Source: Silene conica
Taxonomy: Eukaryota > Streptophyta > Magnoliopsida > Caryophyllales > Caryophyllaceae
Reading direction: 5' to 3'
NCBI GenBank assembly: GCA_029255685.2
Contig: CM055314.2
Span: 46,210,772 to 46,274,771, forward strand
DNA length: 64,000 nucleotides
Both the position numbers and the translations under genes were made by a program. The notes beneath the pieces were generated by a model that had not been told where the DNA came from, searched no databases, and worked only from the letters and a program-made list of their open reading frames with translations. This document shows positions 1 to 10,598 of this stretch, piece after piece; the first letter of the stretch is position 1; each line of letters starts with the position of its first letter.

Positions 1-624
1 GTCCCTTTCGGCTTGAAATAGCATCTTATGCAACTCGTCCAACGTGGTCTCTTGGTTTCGCATATTGAAATTCACCCGGAATTGAGCATACGCCTTAACC
101 TTATTGAGCGAGTGAAGAACTCGGTCAATGATAAGAGAGTCGGGAACATCAACATCTTGAGCTTTTAGAGTCTCCGCGAGCTCAACGAGTTTGAGCACAT
201 AAGGGCTTATCTTTTGCCCTTCCTTGAATGTTATGTCAAAGAAGGCGGAAGCCGCCTCATATTGAATCACCCTTGGAGTTTGCGAAAACATGGTCGCAAG
301 TTTGGTGTATATCTCATACGATGTGGTCAACTTAATCATACTCCTTTGGAGATCCGGCTCCATGGAGAAGATGAGCACATTTTTAAGAGCGGAGGACTCT
401 TTTATGTAGGCTTCATAGGCCTCACGAGTTTGGACCGACGAACGAGCGGTCGGAGCGGGAGGAGCGGCTTCGGATAGGTAACGACTCTTATCGTCACCTT
501 GAGCGGCCAAAAGTAATTGCGCATCCCAATCCTTAAAATTGGAACCATGCTTATCGAGTTTGCAACGATCCATAAAGGATCGAAGCCATGATACGTTAGT
601 GAGAGGTGGAGCGTTGGTTGCCAT
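1..624 (-). CDS. gag: Copia-A Gag, N-terminal 208 codons (partial)
   Basis: Capsid-type Gag of the UBN2 family, the structural protein that packages retrotransposon RNA into cytoplasmic particles. The ATG is at 622-624 (reverse strand) and the frame stays open to the window edge, ending in an alpha-helical stretch rich in E, L and Q. The protein begins MATNAPPLT and aligns codon for codon with the complete Gag at 29615-30523, with only scattered differences. The zinc knuckle expected near residue 268 lies outside the window. The start was chosen because it matches the other copy and directly follows the leader. The family call rests on this alignment and on the UBN2-like region; no database search was possible. 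Confidence 0.85.
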   Translation of the reverse strand, partial: MATNAPPLTNVSWLRSFMDRCKLDKHGSNFKDWDAQLLLAAQGDDKSRYLSEAAPPAPTARSSVQTREAYEAYIKESSALKNVLIFSMEPDLQRSMIKLTTSYEIYTKLATMFSQTPRVIQYEAASAFFDITFKEGQKISPYVLKLVELAETLKAQDVDVPDSLIIDRVLHSLNKVKAYAQFRVNFNMRNQETTLDELHKMLFQAERD

Positions 625-3072
625 TGATGATGTCGAAAATTAAACTACAATAATAAGGATAAACAACATCATTTTAAATTTCGTAATTTAAACTAGAAAC
701 TTTAACAAGTTTAGTTATATATATATTTACTTAATGATATCTTACCCAATTAAGTAAACAATTCCGAGACCCAAACCCATACTAATCCGGGCACGGTGTA
801 GCCGATTCAACCCGTATCGGTATAATTTGGTGGATTAACTCTTTAATCGGTTCTACTCTTAGAACTCTCGGTCGACAATTTTCTTAAAATTATCTTTAGC
901 CCGAACTTATTGCAACTACGGTTACGAATACTTTCGTTGAGATCAACCAAATTTCAAGGTGTAATCTTATTACCCCACTTACCCAACGTGACAATTTTAG
1001 TACCCCGGTGTAGCCGAGCCTACGTTCTTGTGAAGAAGGGATTCATGGGTCCGTACCTTTTGGTAAGGCTAAGTCTCAATATTTATATGTAAGAGATCTA
1101 GTCAAATTATTATCTATCTCCGTTTAAGTGAATTAAGTCGGTGAATTATCGATAAAATAAAAGACTAGGTCGACTAGGTCGAAACATGCATGATACGATG
1201 TATGACGATTTGGCTATGCATGCAAACATATAAAAGCAAAATAAAAGCATAAATAAACCCTAGTATGGCCTTTCCTAGAAAAGAAATAACAAAGTAAAAA
1301 TTCGGAAACCAACTCCTTTGGTCCCTTGAACTTCACGCGGCACGCACTTCGAGGTAAACACCGTCTTGTCGGAACTCCCTTCCGAATGGCACCGTCTTCA
1401 AGGAACTCCGGATTTTACAAATATTACAACTTTTCTAGTCTACTTTATACATTATAAAATAGAAAAAAAATTACAATTGGGTGATACGAGATCACAAAAT
1501 TACAACCCAATCGGTAACCCCTTACATTACGGGAAATACCGATTTAAAAACTAAGGCCATACTAAGTAAATTACATAATTCCCAAAATTACGTAAAAATA
1601 AATCATGACATTCATAATATGAAATATGCAATGCTTATATAAATATGAATCAACATGCAAACCCTAAGCCAAATCGTCCTATTTAAAACACTTATTTAAA
1701 TAGTTATCGTAAACCTTGGTTTATGGAATCGCGTGTTTTAACGGTTAACAACACTATGCATTAAATGAAACGGTTTTCATCCTTAAGTTAATCATCCTAA
1801 CTCTTATAGGTTTCAAAATTTAGTCTTACTCAAACTTTGAACATGACTTAACTTAATATATATCAATATTGATCGGTATTACTCGGTTTTACGGGAAAAA
1901 TAATATAAAAATCGAAAAGAGTCTTAAAAATTTCGAAAATTCAAAATTCAAATTTTGAAAATTCCAGAATGTTCTTAAAATTTTCAGAAAGTTAAAATAT
2001 TAGTATTTTATACGGTTTTAACATTATTTCGAAAATAACACGTAAAACGAGCATTTTAAGTCGGAAAATTCAATAATTAACTTCATAAATGCAAATTAAA
2101 TACTAATAATAATTTTACACTTTCCAAAACACTTTAAGAACACAAAATGGACAGGAAAAATAAATTACACACTGCCCAAGCCGAAACTTTAAATTAAAGA
2201 CTCTTATTATTTTAATTTTAAATGCTACTTTTAACAAAATAAAATTAAATCAAATCAAATCAAATCTGAAACTTTTGGCTCCCAAGATAATTTCCAAGAT
2301 GAACATATCATATATGACTAATGTGGGTTACATTTTTCGGCCATTTTAACAACATTTGCAAATTTTTAACGATTTACGTCATATATCGTACGATTTTAAC
2401 CCTTAAAATTATTTCTCAAGCATAAAATAAGATAAAATTCTCGAAAATTTTATACATGCTGGAAATAATATATATGACATCGTGTTAAATTTTTATGGCC
2501 AAATTCCAACTTAAACTATTAAAGTCGAAATTATGTCACTAATTACCCGATTTTTACATTAAAAATCTATAATATTGCAATATTTTAGGTAAATTTCTGG
2601 AAAATTCAACATAAATTTTAAATATTGCATGTGACATCCTCATAAATTTTTATAGTCAAATTCATAATATAACTATTTTAACCCATTTTTATTCATCTTT
2701 TTGCATTTTAACACTTAAAATTCATATCACACGATTTATAAGTCCATAATTTACGAAAAATCATATTCATATTATAGAAAATACATGTGATAACATACTG
2801 AAAAATCTCGGCCAGAAGCTTATTTTAACTATTTTTCCCAAAAATAAACATTTTTAACCATTAAAACATATTAAAACCGAGATTTAATATACCAATAATC
2901 AATATTCATGCAAAAATTATTCCAAATATTCTAAAACATTTTAGAAAACAGTAGGTATTCATGCTAAATTAATTTCGTGCATATCATATATCAAACGAAA
3001 AGTTCAAGTTGTATTTATGTTATCTCTATAACTCCGTAAAAACGTAAACGGAAAGCATGCAAACAACCTATT
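625..3072 (-). other. Long noncoding leader of Copia-A copy 1
   Basis: About 2.4 kb of AT-rich sequence between PBS and gag with no convincing ORF. The part nearest gag (about 640-1560) is almost the same as 21600-22450 in Copia-B and 28700-29600 in Copia-A copy 2. It contains a run of short AT-rich blocks (1900-3000). It is probably transcribed leader RNA, possibly including packaging signals (inference). Confidence 0.7.
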
Positions 3073-3085
3073 GCTCTGATACCAA
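3073..3085 (-). promoter_or_regulatory. Primer-binding site, initiator tRNA-Met type
   Basis: The reverse strand reads TTGGTATCAGAGC directly inside the LTR end. This is the usual plant Copia PBS complementary to the 3' end of initiator tRNA-Met, where minus-strand DNA synthesis starts. Confidence 0.9.
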
Positions 3086-3086
3086 T

Positions 3087-4323
3087 TGTTAGGTTTTATT
3101 AGTTGCTCATAAACTAATTTTAGTCATACTAACATAATCTTTTAATTAACACTTTAATTAACATATTATTAGGTGATCTTATGCATGCTTAAAGCGGAAA
3201 TAAGAGAGTATTCGAACCCTTACACACGGTCCAAATATTTCGCAAGGATGATCCTCCGAGTACCCAAAATAGAATACCTCCTTTGGATGCACCAAGACAA
3301 TCCCTCAATGAACCGAAACCTTGATAATGCTAGAGCAAGAATCGGTTTTTCCTTAAACGAATTCTAATCTTTATTTAGAATTGCCTTAAACACTAATATA
3401 ACCTTTGTATTAGTATATCTATTATCTCATAATATTTAGAGGTTTTGTAGTATTCCTTTCTTAGAGAAATTTTACTAACAAAATTAGAAAATTAGAATGA
3501 ATTAAGAGAGACTTCACAAGTTATATTGTGTTTGTCTTGGGTTTGGGATGGCCGGGTATGGGAGCCACAAAAGGGAGACAATTTACTTGGGCATGCTCCT
3601 TAGGGTGGCCATAGGTAGAGTTTCCAAGACTCCTTTAATGATTAGGTTTATTGATCAATTAAACACCCATAATCATACCCTTAACCAACCCCAAAACCGG
3701 CATCCTCATTTAACAAGTAATCCATTTTATAATTGTCTAGTAAACAATTGTATAAGTGTGACATCTAAGGTGTTACACTATAATAACAATTGTTGTAATT
3801 TGAAAATGCATATTTATCACATATAAATACCATTTAAAAATTAAATAAATCCTATTTATTATTTCGACATGTAATTCGAAATTACGAGCATATAAAATGG
3901 TAATTCATAATTTATCGTCAATACGATTTACAACCTTTGTAATAATTATAACCCAATTCATTCTAATTATGATATTATAAAATATCGTTTAATGTTTAAC
4001 AATTGACACGTTTCAATTTTAAACATAAATCTTACATTAAGATTTAACCTCTAATTTCTCGATATACGAGTTTAAGGAATATGATCAAATCGTATCAATA
4101 TACATTTGATCACTTTATCAATTAAGGGAATTGTCCTAAAGGTGTGACCTAAAGGGATCAACTGACCATCACCGTCATACGACAGTAATGTCAAACTCTA
4201 GCTAGCCAATCATTACCGATTAACGTTGGTCAGTTGACTAATAATTCGTATCATCCCTTGCGCATTCTCGTTATGAGATTTAATTACGTGATCACACTAT
4301 TGTTGAGGACACATTTCCCAACA
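3087..4323 (-). repeat. 5' LTR of Copia-A copy 1
   Basis: In element direction it runs TGTTGGGAAATG...AACCTAACA, about 1237 bp, and matches the LTRs at 25877, 32864 and 41850. It includes the conserved stem-loop at 4158-4237. A plus-strand reading frame at 3548-3826 inside it is not regarded as a gene. Confidence 0.9.
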
Positions 4324-5170
4324 CGGTTCGGATCAACACTCGATGAGTCCTTGAGATTTCTTTAAGAATGTCTTAAAAAGAAAACTTGTAAATTTTGATT
4401 GATTGAATAATTAACTGAAAAACAAAGAAGAACCATGTGCCTTATAAATAGGTAATACACACGTCCCAAACACCCACACGCCTCCCATGAATCCGACTTG
4501 GATTGGGAGTCCTAAAACCTATCTAAATGAATTAAATATAATCCTTATTAAAATAAACTATATCTTAGGAATTAAAAGGATTAAATAACTAATCCTAATA
4601 ATCCTAGAATAACTAACTAGCTAGGAAATAACTATTTTGTAACAAACTTGTAACAAACTAGTAACCACCTAAAAATCTAGTAACAAACTATAATAAACTA
4701 AATAATAAACTAAACTAATTTAGTAACTAACTAAACTAACAAACTTAATAAAAATAGCATAAAAATTAAATATACTCCAATATAGATTTGGAGTCCAACT
4801 TCTTGGAAGTACCCGAGCGCACACTCGGTTCTTGGGATCCGTGTCTTGCGACGATCCTTGTTATAACCTTATTAGCCCATGGTTGCAAAGCCCAGCGAAT
4901 CTTTACTAAGCAATATACTAGCCATACGATGATTAATGATAAAATAGCTAGCATAAATTGTCTTATTGATCTTTGATCATAGTGACGATTTGATACCCTA
5001 TCCATAATCAGATCAGTTAAGGTAGTTACTAGTTTGTTACAAGTTGTTACAAGTTAGTTATTAACTAGTTAGTTATCTTAAGTTTGTTAAGATTAGTTAT
5101 TTAATTCTTTAATAACCTAAGATATATTTTGTTTTAATAAGGATTATATTTAATCCATTAAGGTAGGTTT
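4324..5170. repeat. Unassigned stretch with a large inverted repeat
   Basis: No gene recognised. Arms at about 4511-4672 and 5023-5175 are imperfect reverse complements, each rich in short TAAC/TTAG blocks (for example GATTAAATATAATCC in one arm against its complement in the other). The roughly 350 bp centre includes an AT-rich run (4680-4780) and a 79-codon minus-strand frame (4766-5005) without recognisable domains. It may be a foldback/MITE-like element, or part of the DNA that Copia-C and Copia-A invaded. Confidence 0.5.
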
Positions 5171-5579
5171 TGAGGGGAATATAACATGAATTCACCCTTA
5201 AATTGCAGGATTATAACGAAACTTACAATTCTGATTATAGTCACAAGATAAGAAAAACATGAAAAGAATTACATCCTTGAGTCCTTGTGCGAATTGACCT
5301 AAGAGCAGGAATTAAAGTAAATTCCCTCCTATAACTTGCACCCAAGACTTAGATTGAGATGATGCCGCGTGTGCTAGAAATACTCTCCAATTGCCTTGCA
5401 ATATGGGGAGAGCTTTTGTGAGTTTTGATGTGAGATCTGTGTTTTTGGAGAAGAATGTTCTCAAAACCCTAGTTTTCTTGAGATGTGTTTTAATCAGTAA
5501 AACAGTCAAAAAGAAGTAACATGGCAAAAGGAGAAGTCCTCTCCTTTTGTATTACTTGGTTCGGCCGAATTAGGGTTCG
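5171..5579 (-). repeat. Copia-C 3' LTR, outer (left) part
   Basis: Assigned because it is the flank directly joined to 13526 once the Tekay-NA element and one copy of its GTTCG duplication are removed. That continuation ends in the Copia-C LTR terminus at 14125. The LTR ends of the sister families lie about 400 bp past an equivalent CGGCCGAA-containing segment, which puts this border near 5171. The exact left border is uncertain by tens of bases. Confidence 0.5.
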
Positions 5580-6530
5580 TGTAACAACCCGTATTTTCGT
5601 GATTTATATTTAAAGGCTTTTAATTATTTTAAAGTAATAAAATAATACTTTTAATAATTTATCGGAAAGTATTTTTATAAATAGTAAGATCCGTCTTAAG
5701 AACCTTAAGTCCTTAAGACGAATACAAACTTGGCAACTTAAGTTCAAATCTTAAAAACCCGTTCAAGATATCCAAACCCGTTTTCATTAAACGGAAAGGA
5801 CAACTCATAACCCCTAAAACCCTCTATGTGTCGACATACTTGTTCCTCCAAAAACAATGGAACAGTAAAACATTTTCTCACAAAACCTCCATAAAAACTC
5901 ATCTTCTTCTACATTTTTCTTCATCATCCGTTCATCAAATCGAGGTAATAATTACATTTTTGGAATCCTCATCGAATTTGCAAGCCATCCGTCACTTCCG
6001 TTTCTCGTTTCCTTCAACACGAAATTTGGGCTGTTTTGAGTATACTTCGAATTTAGCCTCTTAACACCGTTTGCTTGTTGTAGGGGAAGGCTTAGAGGAT
6101 CCTAAGGAAGTTAGTGGCAAGATTGAAGAAGAGATTGGAGCTTAAACGCTTAAAAGGTGACGATTACGAGTAACTCGGCCTTTTTGTTAAAAGGGCAAGT
6201 TTTGTTATGTTCTTGTTATTGCTTCTGATTTTTATTTAAGGTTGATGATTAATGGACTTAGTAACATGTTAGGAATGTTCTTACTTGATAAATTCATGCT
6301 TGGATGATGTTTCATTTGCTTAATCATTCATTTTCTGAAATTTCATGTTTGCGACGGATACATGTAATAATTGTTTGAGGATTGTTTTGTGGTTAAATTG
6401 CTGATAGATAGTGTTATTGGGTGATTTGTGATATTGGGTAAACTTCATATGTTGCAATTCTTAAAGTTTGGTATCGATTTATTGAAGTTTTGAGATTTAT
6501 GGAAAACGCGATTTTGAGGTCAGGCTCTCT

Positions 6531-6920
6531 GAGCCGGTCGACCGACGGGCCGCCGGTCGACCGGCTGGGAGCGCGTATGGGTGATTTTTGGCGAAAGTCG
6601 AAAATTTGGGGCTTGGGATTGCCAGCCGGTAGGCCGGCTGTCTGCCAACCGGCTGGTAGTCTCTTTTGGGTTTCTAGCATAAATTGTAGAGGTTAAGATT
6701 TGAGGTGCCCAGCCGGTAGACCGGCCGCCTGCCTATCGGCCGAGAGCCTCTTGGGGTAAGTTGTGCATATTTCGTACATATATGGGATTGGGTTCCCAGC
6801 CGGTGGGCCGGCTGCCTGCCTACCGGCTGGGAGTCCTTTGTAGTGGTTCCCGTTGCAAAGTGGGAAGGCTGAGATGGGTTACCAGCCGGTGGGCCGGCTG
6901 CCTGCCGACCGGCTGGGGAC
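6531..6920 (+). repeat. GC-rich palindrome array in Tekay-NA LTR
   Basis: Five units spaced about 70-110 bp. Each is a palindrome with arms like CCAGCCGGT and ACCGGCTGG around a GGCCGGC-containing centre; the first is a SalI-like variant with GGTCGACCG repeats. It is strongly GC-rich against an AT-rich background. Homologous arrays lie at 11551-11940, 34930-35301 and 43759-44116. Confidence 0.9.
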
Positions 6921-7080
6921 CCCTGATGCTTGTTTTCATTTCCAAATCGTATTTAGTCCGTAGCTTTTAAACGGTTATTCGGTTTTGATTGAAACTCGTT
7001 CCGCGTACCTTTGATGTGTGTTTGAGGTCCCCGGAGGATGGGCGACACTATATTGGGTTCGGGAATGGAGTGAGGATAGA

Positions 7081-7120
7081 GACCCCCCGTTCGGGTAACC
7101 GAAAGGGAAACCGGCTCTCC
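7081..7120 (+). other. GNRA-hairpin motif, copy 1 of the LTR
   Basis: GACCCCCCG, then TTCGG-GTAA-CCGAA, then AGGGAAACCGGCTCTCC. The partner copy at 7865-7905 has ACTGG-GTGA-CCAGT in the same place. Equivalent pairs are at 12101-12140 and 12943-12983 (plus strand), and at 34732-34771/25658-25698 and 43561-43600/41463-41503 (minus strand). Confidence 0.75.
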
Positions 7121-7221
7121 CTCATCTTATTTCCCGGGGTCAATTAAGTGTTGTTTAGTGGTTTAAGAAATTAGAGCTATAGGTTAGTTTCTATCTTTGG
7201 ATGCTAATGATGGAGTTGTAT

Positions 7222-7721
7222 GTCGCGTGATGGGATATGTGTTAAGTTCACCACTGGACCCATTACGTGTTTTGTATGTCGCGTGATGGGATATGTCTTA
7301 AGTTCACCTCTGGACCCATTACGTGTTTTACTTGTGGCGTGTCAGGATATGTGTTAAGTTCACCTCTTGACCTGACACGTGATCGGTAGTCGTACACGGG
7401 ATATGTGTTAAGTTCACCTCTGGACCTGGTGTGCGATAGCTGTGTATTGGGATATGTGTTAAGTTCACCTCTGGACCCAATACTTCTTTGTAGCATTGGG
7501 ATATGTGTTAAGTTCACCTCTTGAGCCTTTGCTTATGGATGATTAGGGAGTTCACCTCTGGACCCTTTTCTTGAATTGTATGTATAGGGATATGTGTTAA
7601 GTTCACCTCTGGACCATTTACTTGAATTGCATGTTGGGATATGTGTTAAGTTCACCTCTGGACCCGACATTGTTTAGTAGTGGGATATGTGTTAAGTTCA
7701 CCTCTGGACCCATTGCTAGTG
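7222..7721 (+). repeat. Hairpin minisatellite in Tekay-NA 5' LTR
   Basis: About ten units. Each has a conserved 24-base core (begins ATATGTG, ends CTCTGGA) flanked by GGG and CCC and by variable sequences that are reverse complements of each other within a unit. Units are 40-60 bp apart. In LTR2 the same array spans 12242-12799. Confidence 0.9.
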
Positions 7722-8442
7722 TTTGATTTATATCTGCTTGCCTTGAGATTGGTATAGTGTCAGATATGCATGATGAAGTTGATGATTATGTTACTTGAGT
7801 TATAGTTTGTTCATCCAAGGCATTGGATGACTCTTTGATCGGTTTAATAAATAGTTGGACTGAAAGACCCCCCGACTGGGTGACCAGTAGGGAAACCGGC
7901 TCTCCTTCCAAACGGTTTATGAAGTTGGTTGAGAGTCGTGCACTAGTGATTGCATGATAGTTGATGATCAGTTATTGAGATATCGTTATACTTCACATGT
8001 TTATATATGTTGGAGTATTCTGTTTGCTTTACTTGTTACGTCTCGTTACAAAAGGTGGCTAGGAGAACTCTAGTCACTCCCCACTGATTGTGGCGTACAT
8101 GTTTTCATATATGTAGGTACATGCAGGTTGGACGGGGTTCACTTGAGAGCTAGCGAGTGATGATCCTTTCATCATATGACTTACACTTCACCGATTAGCT
8201 AGACTCTTAGTTTTGATACAGTTCATGTTTTGTGCATGTACGGATGTTCCATCCCAGGCTTTGTATATATTTGGTTTTCATACCTAGAGCTGTTATACTT
8301 ATCTATTTTGTTTATATCAGTTTCAGTTTCTGTTTCAGTTTTAATTCACCTCGCATGATGTTTATGTTTAAAAAGTTTAAATTCTGCTGCATTTTTAGTA
8401 CTTTGTGTGTTTTATATTTCCGCTTTCGCGAGGGGTTGTACA

Positions 8443-10598
8443 GTTGGTATATGGTTGATGTACTCGTAGCCGTTAAAATCTTAATCTCTTTCCTTAGATT
8501 CATGATTAATATTCTTTGGGATCTATCTTCATTTCCTTTTTACTCAGCCTGATAACTTGCTTCCCTGAAACACCTTGTGCGGTAACCTACCATAGATAAG
8601 CTTGGGAACTTCTTGGAATTAGTTGTAGACCATGATTTGGAGAGTGTTGTACTTGAGGAGAAATCTAAGGAGCTTATTGAATACGTGTTGGGTAACCCTA
8701 GAGTTGTTATGTTACTAATTTGAAGAGTAAGTGAATGATGAGATAATTGTGCTAGGTAGAGTGTTTTACGTGGCTTTAGATGAGACTTAGGTGTGAGAAT
8801 CTTGCTGAGTCATGGATAACTGTAAGTTTGGAGTATCCATTTGAGGATCTAGAGGAACTTAGAGTAAAGATTAATTTCGAGGAATATGCTTAAAGTACCG
8901 ATGTTGTCTGATAAGTGAATGAGGTAAGTTAATGTTGTTTGAACTTGAGGAACGAGAGCTGTTAGTAACGGCGTGAGAACATTAGAACATTTACCGGAAC
9001 TTGTGGAATTGACTGAGTGGTTGATCTTAAGTTACTTAATGGACCTTAGCATTTATCTAGTGAAGGACTTAAAGAAAATCTAGGATACATCATCAGTTTG
9101 AGAATGAATGATTCATTTAGAGATGTAAGTCCAGAAACGCGTTGATTTGAGTATGGTTAATTGTGGACCGTGATACAAGTATAGTAGATATGTCACACGA
9201 GTTGAGTAGTCTGAGAGTTTGGTTGAATTGTCATTTGGAACCTATCTGAGATGGGTTATCTAAACTTCTGAGGAATAAATCACCGAAGGAATAATGTTGC
9301 TCTAGACTTTGAGGAACCTTGAGATCTGAATCGTTCTGTGGAACTAGTCGTGAGAACCAGTCATAGATGCGCTTGACTTGGAAGTTGTTACCTTAGTGAG
9401 ACCTGGCCTTGGAATGTTCGTTTTATGGTAATAGATGACCTTGGAGAACTTAGAATATCGAAGTAACCCCATAGAATGAGTTTGTTGGAATTGAACTATG
9501 TAGGACTAAAGGATATAGATAATTTCGGTTATGGCCTGTCCGATTGAGAAAAGCCATAGTGTAGAAAGCTGGTGTCCTAATTTCAGAATTTGATGTTTTG
9601 GTGATAGAATTCAGATTTAGAGTTTTGTAGTGCGTGAACCTTGGTCTGAGGTATGTGTATTAGGCTTTCATCTTGCGTGAGAGATCCTTAACCTTGATCT
9701 AACAGAGTTTTGAATGAACTGAGTGAGAGTTTGGCAAACCTTCTTGTTGAGGAAAATACCTTATCCTGTGGATGAGATGATAGTAAGAGGGATCGTGCAA
9801 CCATTGAGAGGCTAGGGATCGCTTGAATTGTCCTCCTTGGGATATACTAGAAATCGTTGTAACGATGTTTTGATTATGGATTGAGCGGTTAGTGTGCCCA
9901 TGTTTGACAAAGGTTACCGTCTTCCTTAACCTCCAACTTGATTGTTCCGTTCCTTCAACCCTCCTTTTTGTGTTCTGATAGCCGCGAGGCTTGAAACCCC
10001 TAATTCTTCGTGTTGAAGATAAACTCTGCGACTGTTTCCGCGCTCTCAAACGTCTGTTTTGAAACTTGTTCCCCAATTGTTAACTGTAAATTCACTGTTT
10101 TAGAAAAAGCGTAGTTGTTTTTTGAATTGAAATTGCCTTCTCTCCCGTTAGGAGTGACTTTTAGTCATTGTTACAATTTTACTTTTTCAAGAATTTCGGA
10201 GTAGTGGTCGATTTGAAGAAAACTTGGTTTTAAAGAGCGTAACGTTTTATGATTTTGTCATATTTCAGCGTTGACTCCCACTAGAACTTGTTATTGGAGA
10301 CGTCTGATAAGCTGTGCTGTGCTTTTCAACACCGAATCAATCTAATTTTGAACTTTTTTTGAACAAAATTTTGGGACTTGTCTCAGATTTGGAATGTCGG
10401 ACTCTTGAATACGTAACGAGAATCCCAATGTCCATCGACAAGACTCGTACCTTGAAACCTTTCCTATTTGAAACCTTTTTGAAAGATAAAGTTTTGAGTT
10501 ATCTTTACCCGTATGGTTCATTTTGAAAGTTAGAGTTGTTTTCGTACTTAGTTTTGCCTTCGAGTTTCGAGGATGAAACTTTTTGAAGATTGGGTGAT
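8443..10598 (+). other. Tekay-NA internal region, noncoding
   Basis: Starts with a degenerate PBS (GTTGGTATATGG, compared with GTTGGTATCAGAG in Tekay-A) and ends with a polypurine-like tract at 10582-10598 close to the one in Tekay-A. The last 40 bases before it (TCGAGTTTCGAGGATGAAAC) also match Tekay-A. Between them no gag or pol domain is visible on either strand. A 125-codon minus frame at 9699-10076 shows no family features. The plus strand is rich in TTGAGGAAC/CTTAG-like words. Confidence 0.7.

Larger units (their letters stand above)
1..4323 (-). mobile_element. Copia-A copy 1, 5' part (cut by window start)
   Basis: Ty1/copia LTR retrotransposon reading leftwards. In its own direction it has an LTR (4323 to 3087), a tRNA-Met primer-binding site, a leader of about 2.4 kb, and the start of gag. 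The same order and near-identical sequence occur on the plus strand at 25877-30523. The rest of the element lies left of the window, so completeness and target duplication cannot be judged. Confidence 0.9.
5580..8442 (+). repeat. Tekay-NA 5' LTR
   Basis: 2863 bp, TGTAACAACCCG to GGGGTTGTACA. It contains a GC-rich palindrome array (6531-6920), a hairpin minisatellite (7222-7721), and two copies of a GNRA-hairpin motif (7081-7120 and 7865-7905). A 106-codon frame at 8232-8552 runs over the LTR end and is not a gene. Confidence 0.9.

Noticed and set aside
4766..5005. 79-codon minus frame between the inverted-repeat arms
   Set aside because: No homologous feature recognised and an overlapping plus frame of similar length; kept only as part of the unassigned stretch.
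8232..8552. Hydrophobic 106-codon frame, and its copy at 13310-13639
   Set aside because: Runs across the LTR end; the two copies diverge immediately after the LTR, so it is not a gene.
9699..10076. 125-codon minus frame inside Tekay-NA
   Set aside because: Composition-driven, no motif of gag, pol or any family I recognise.
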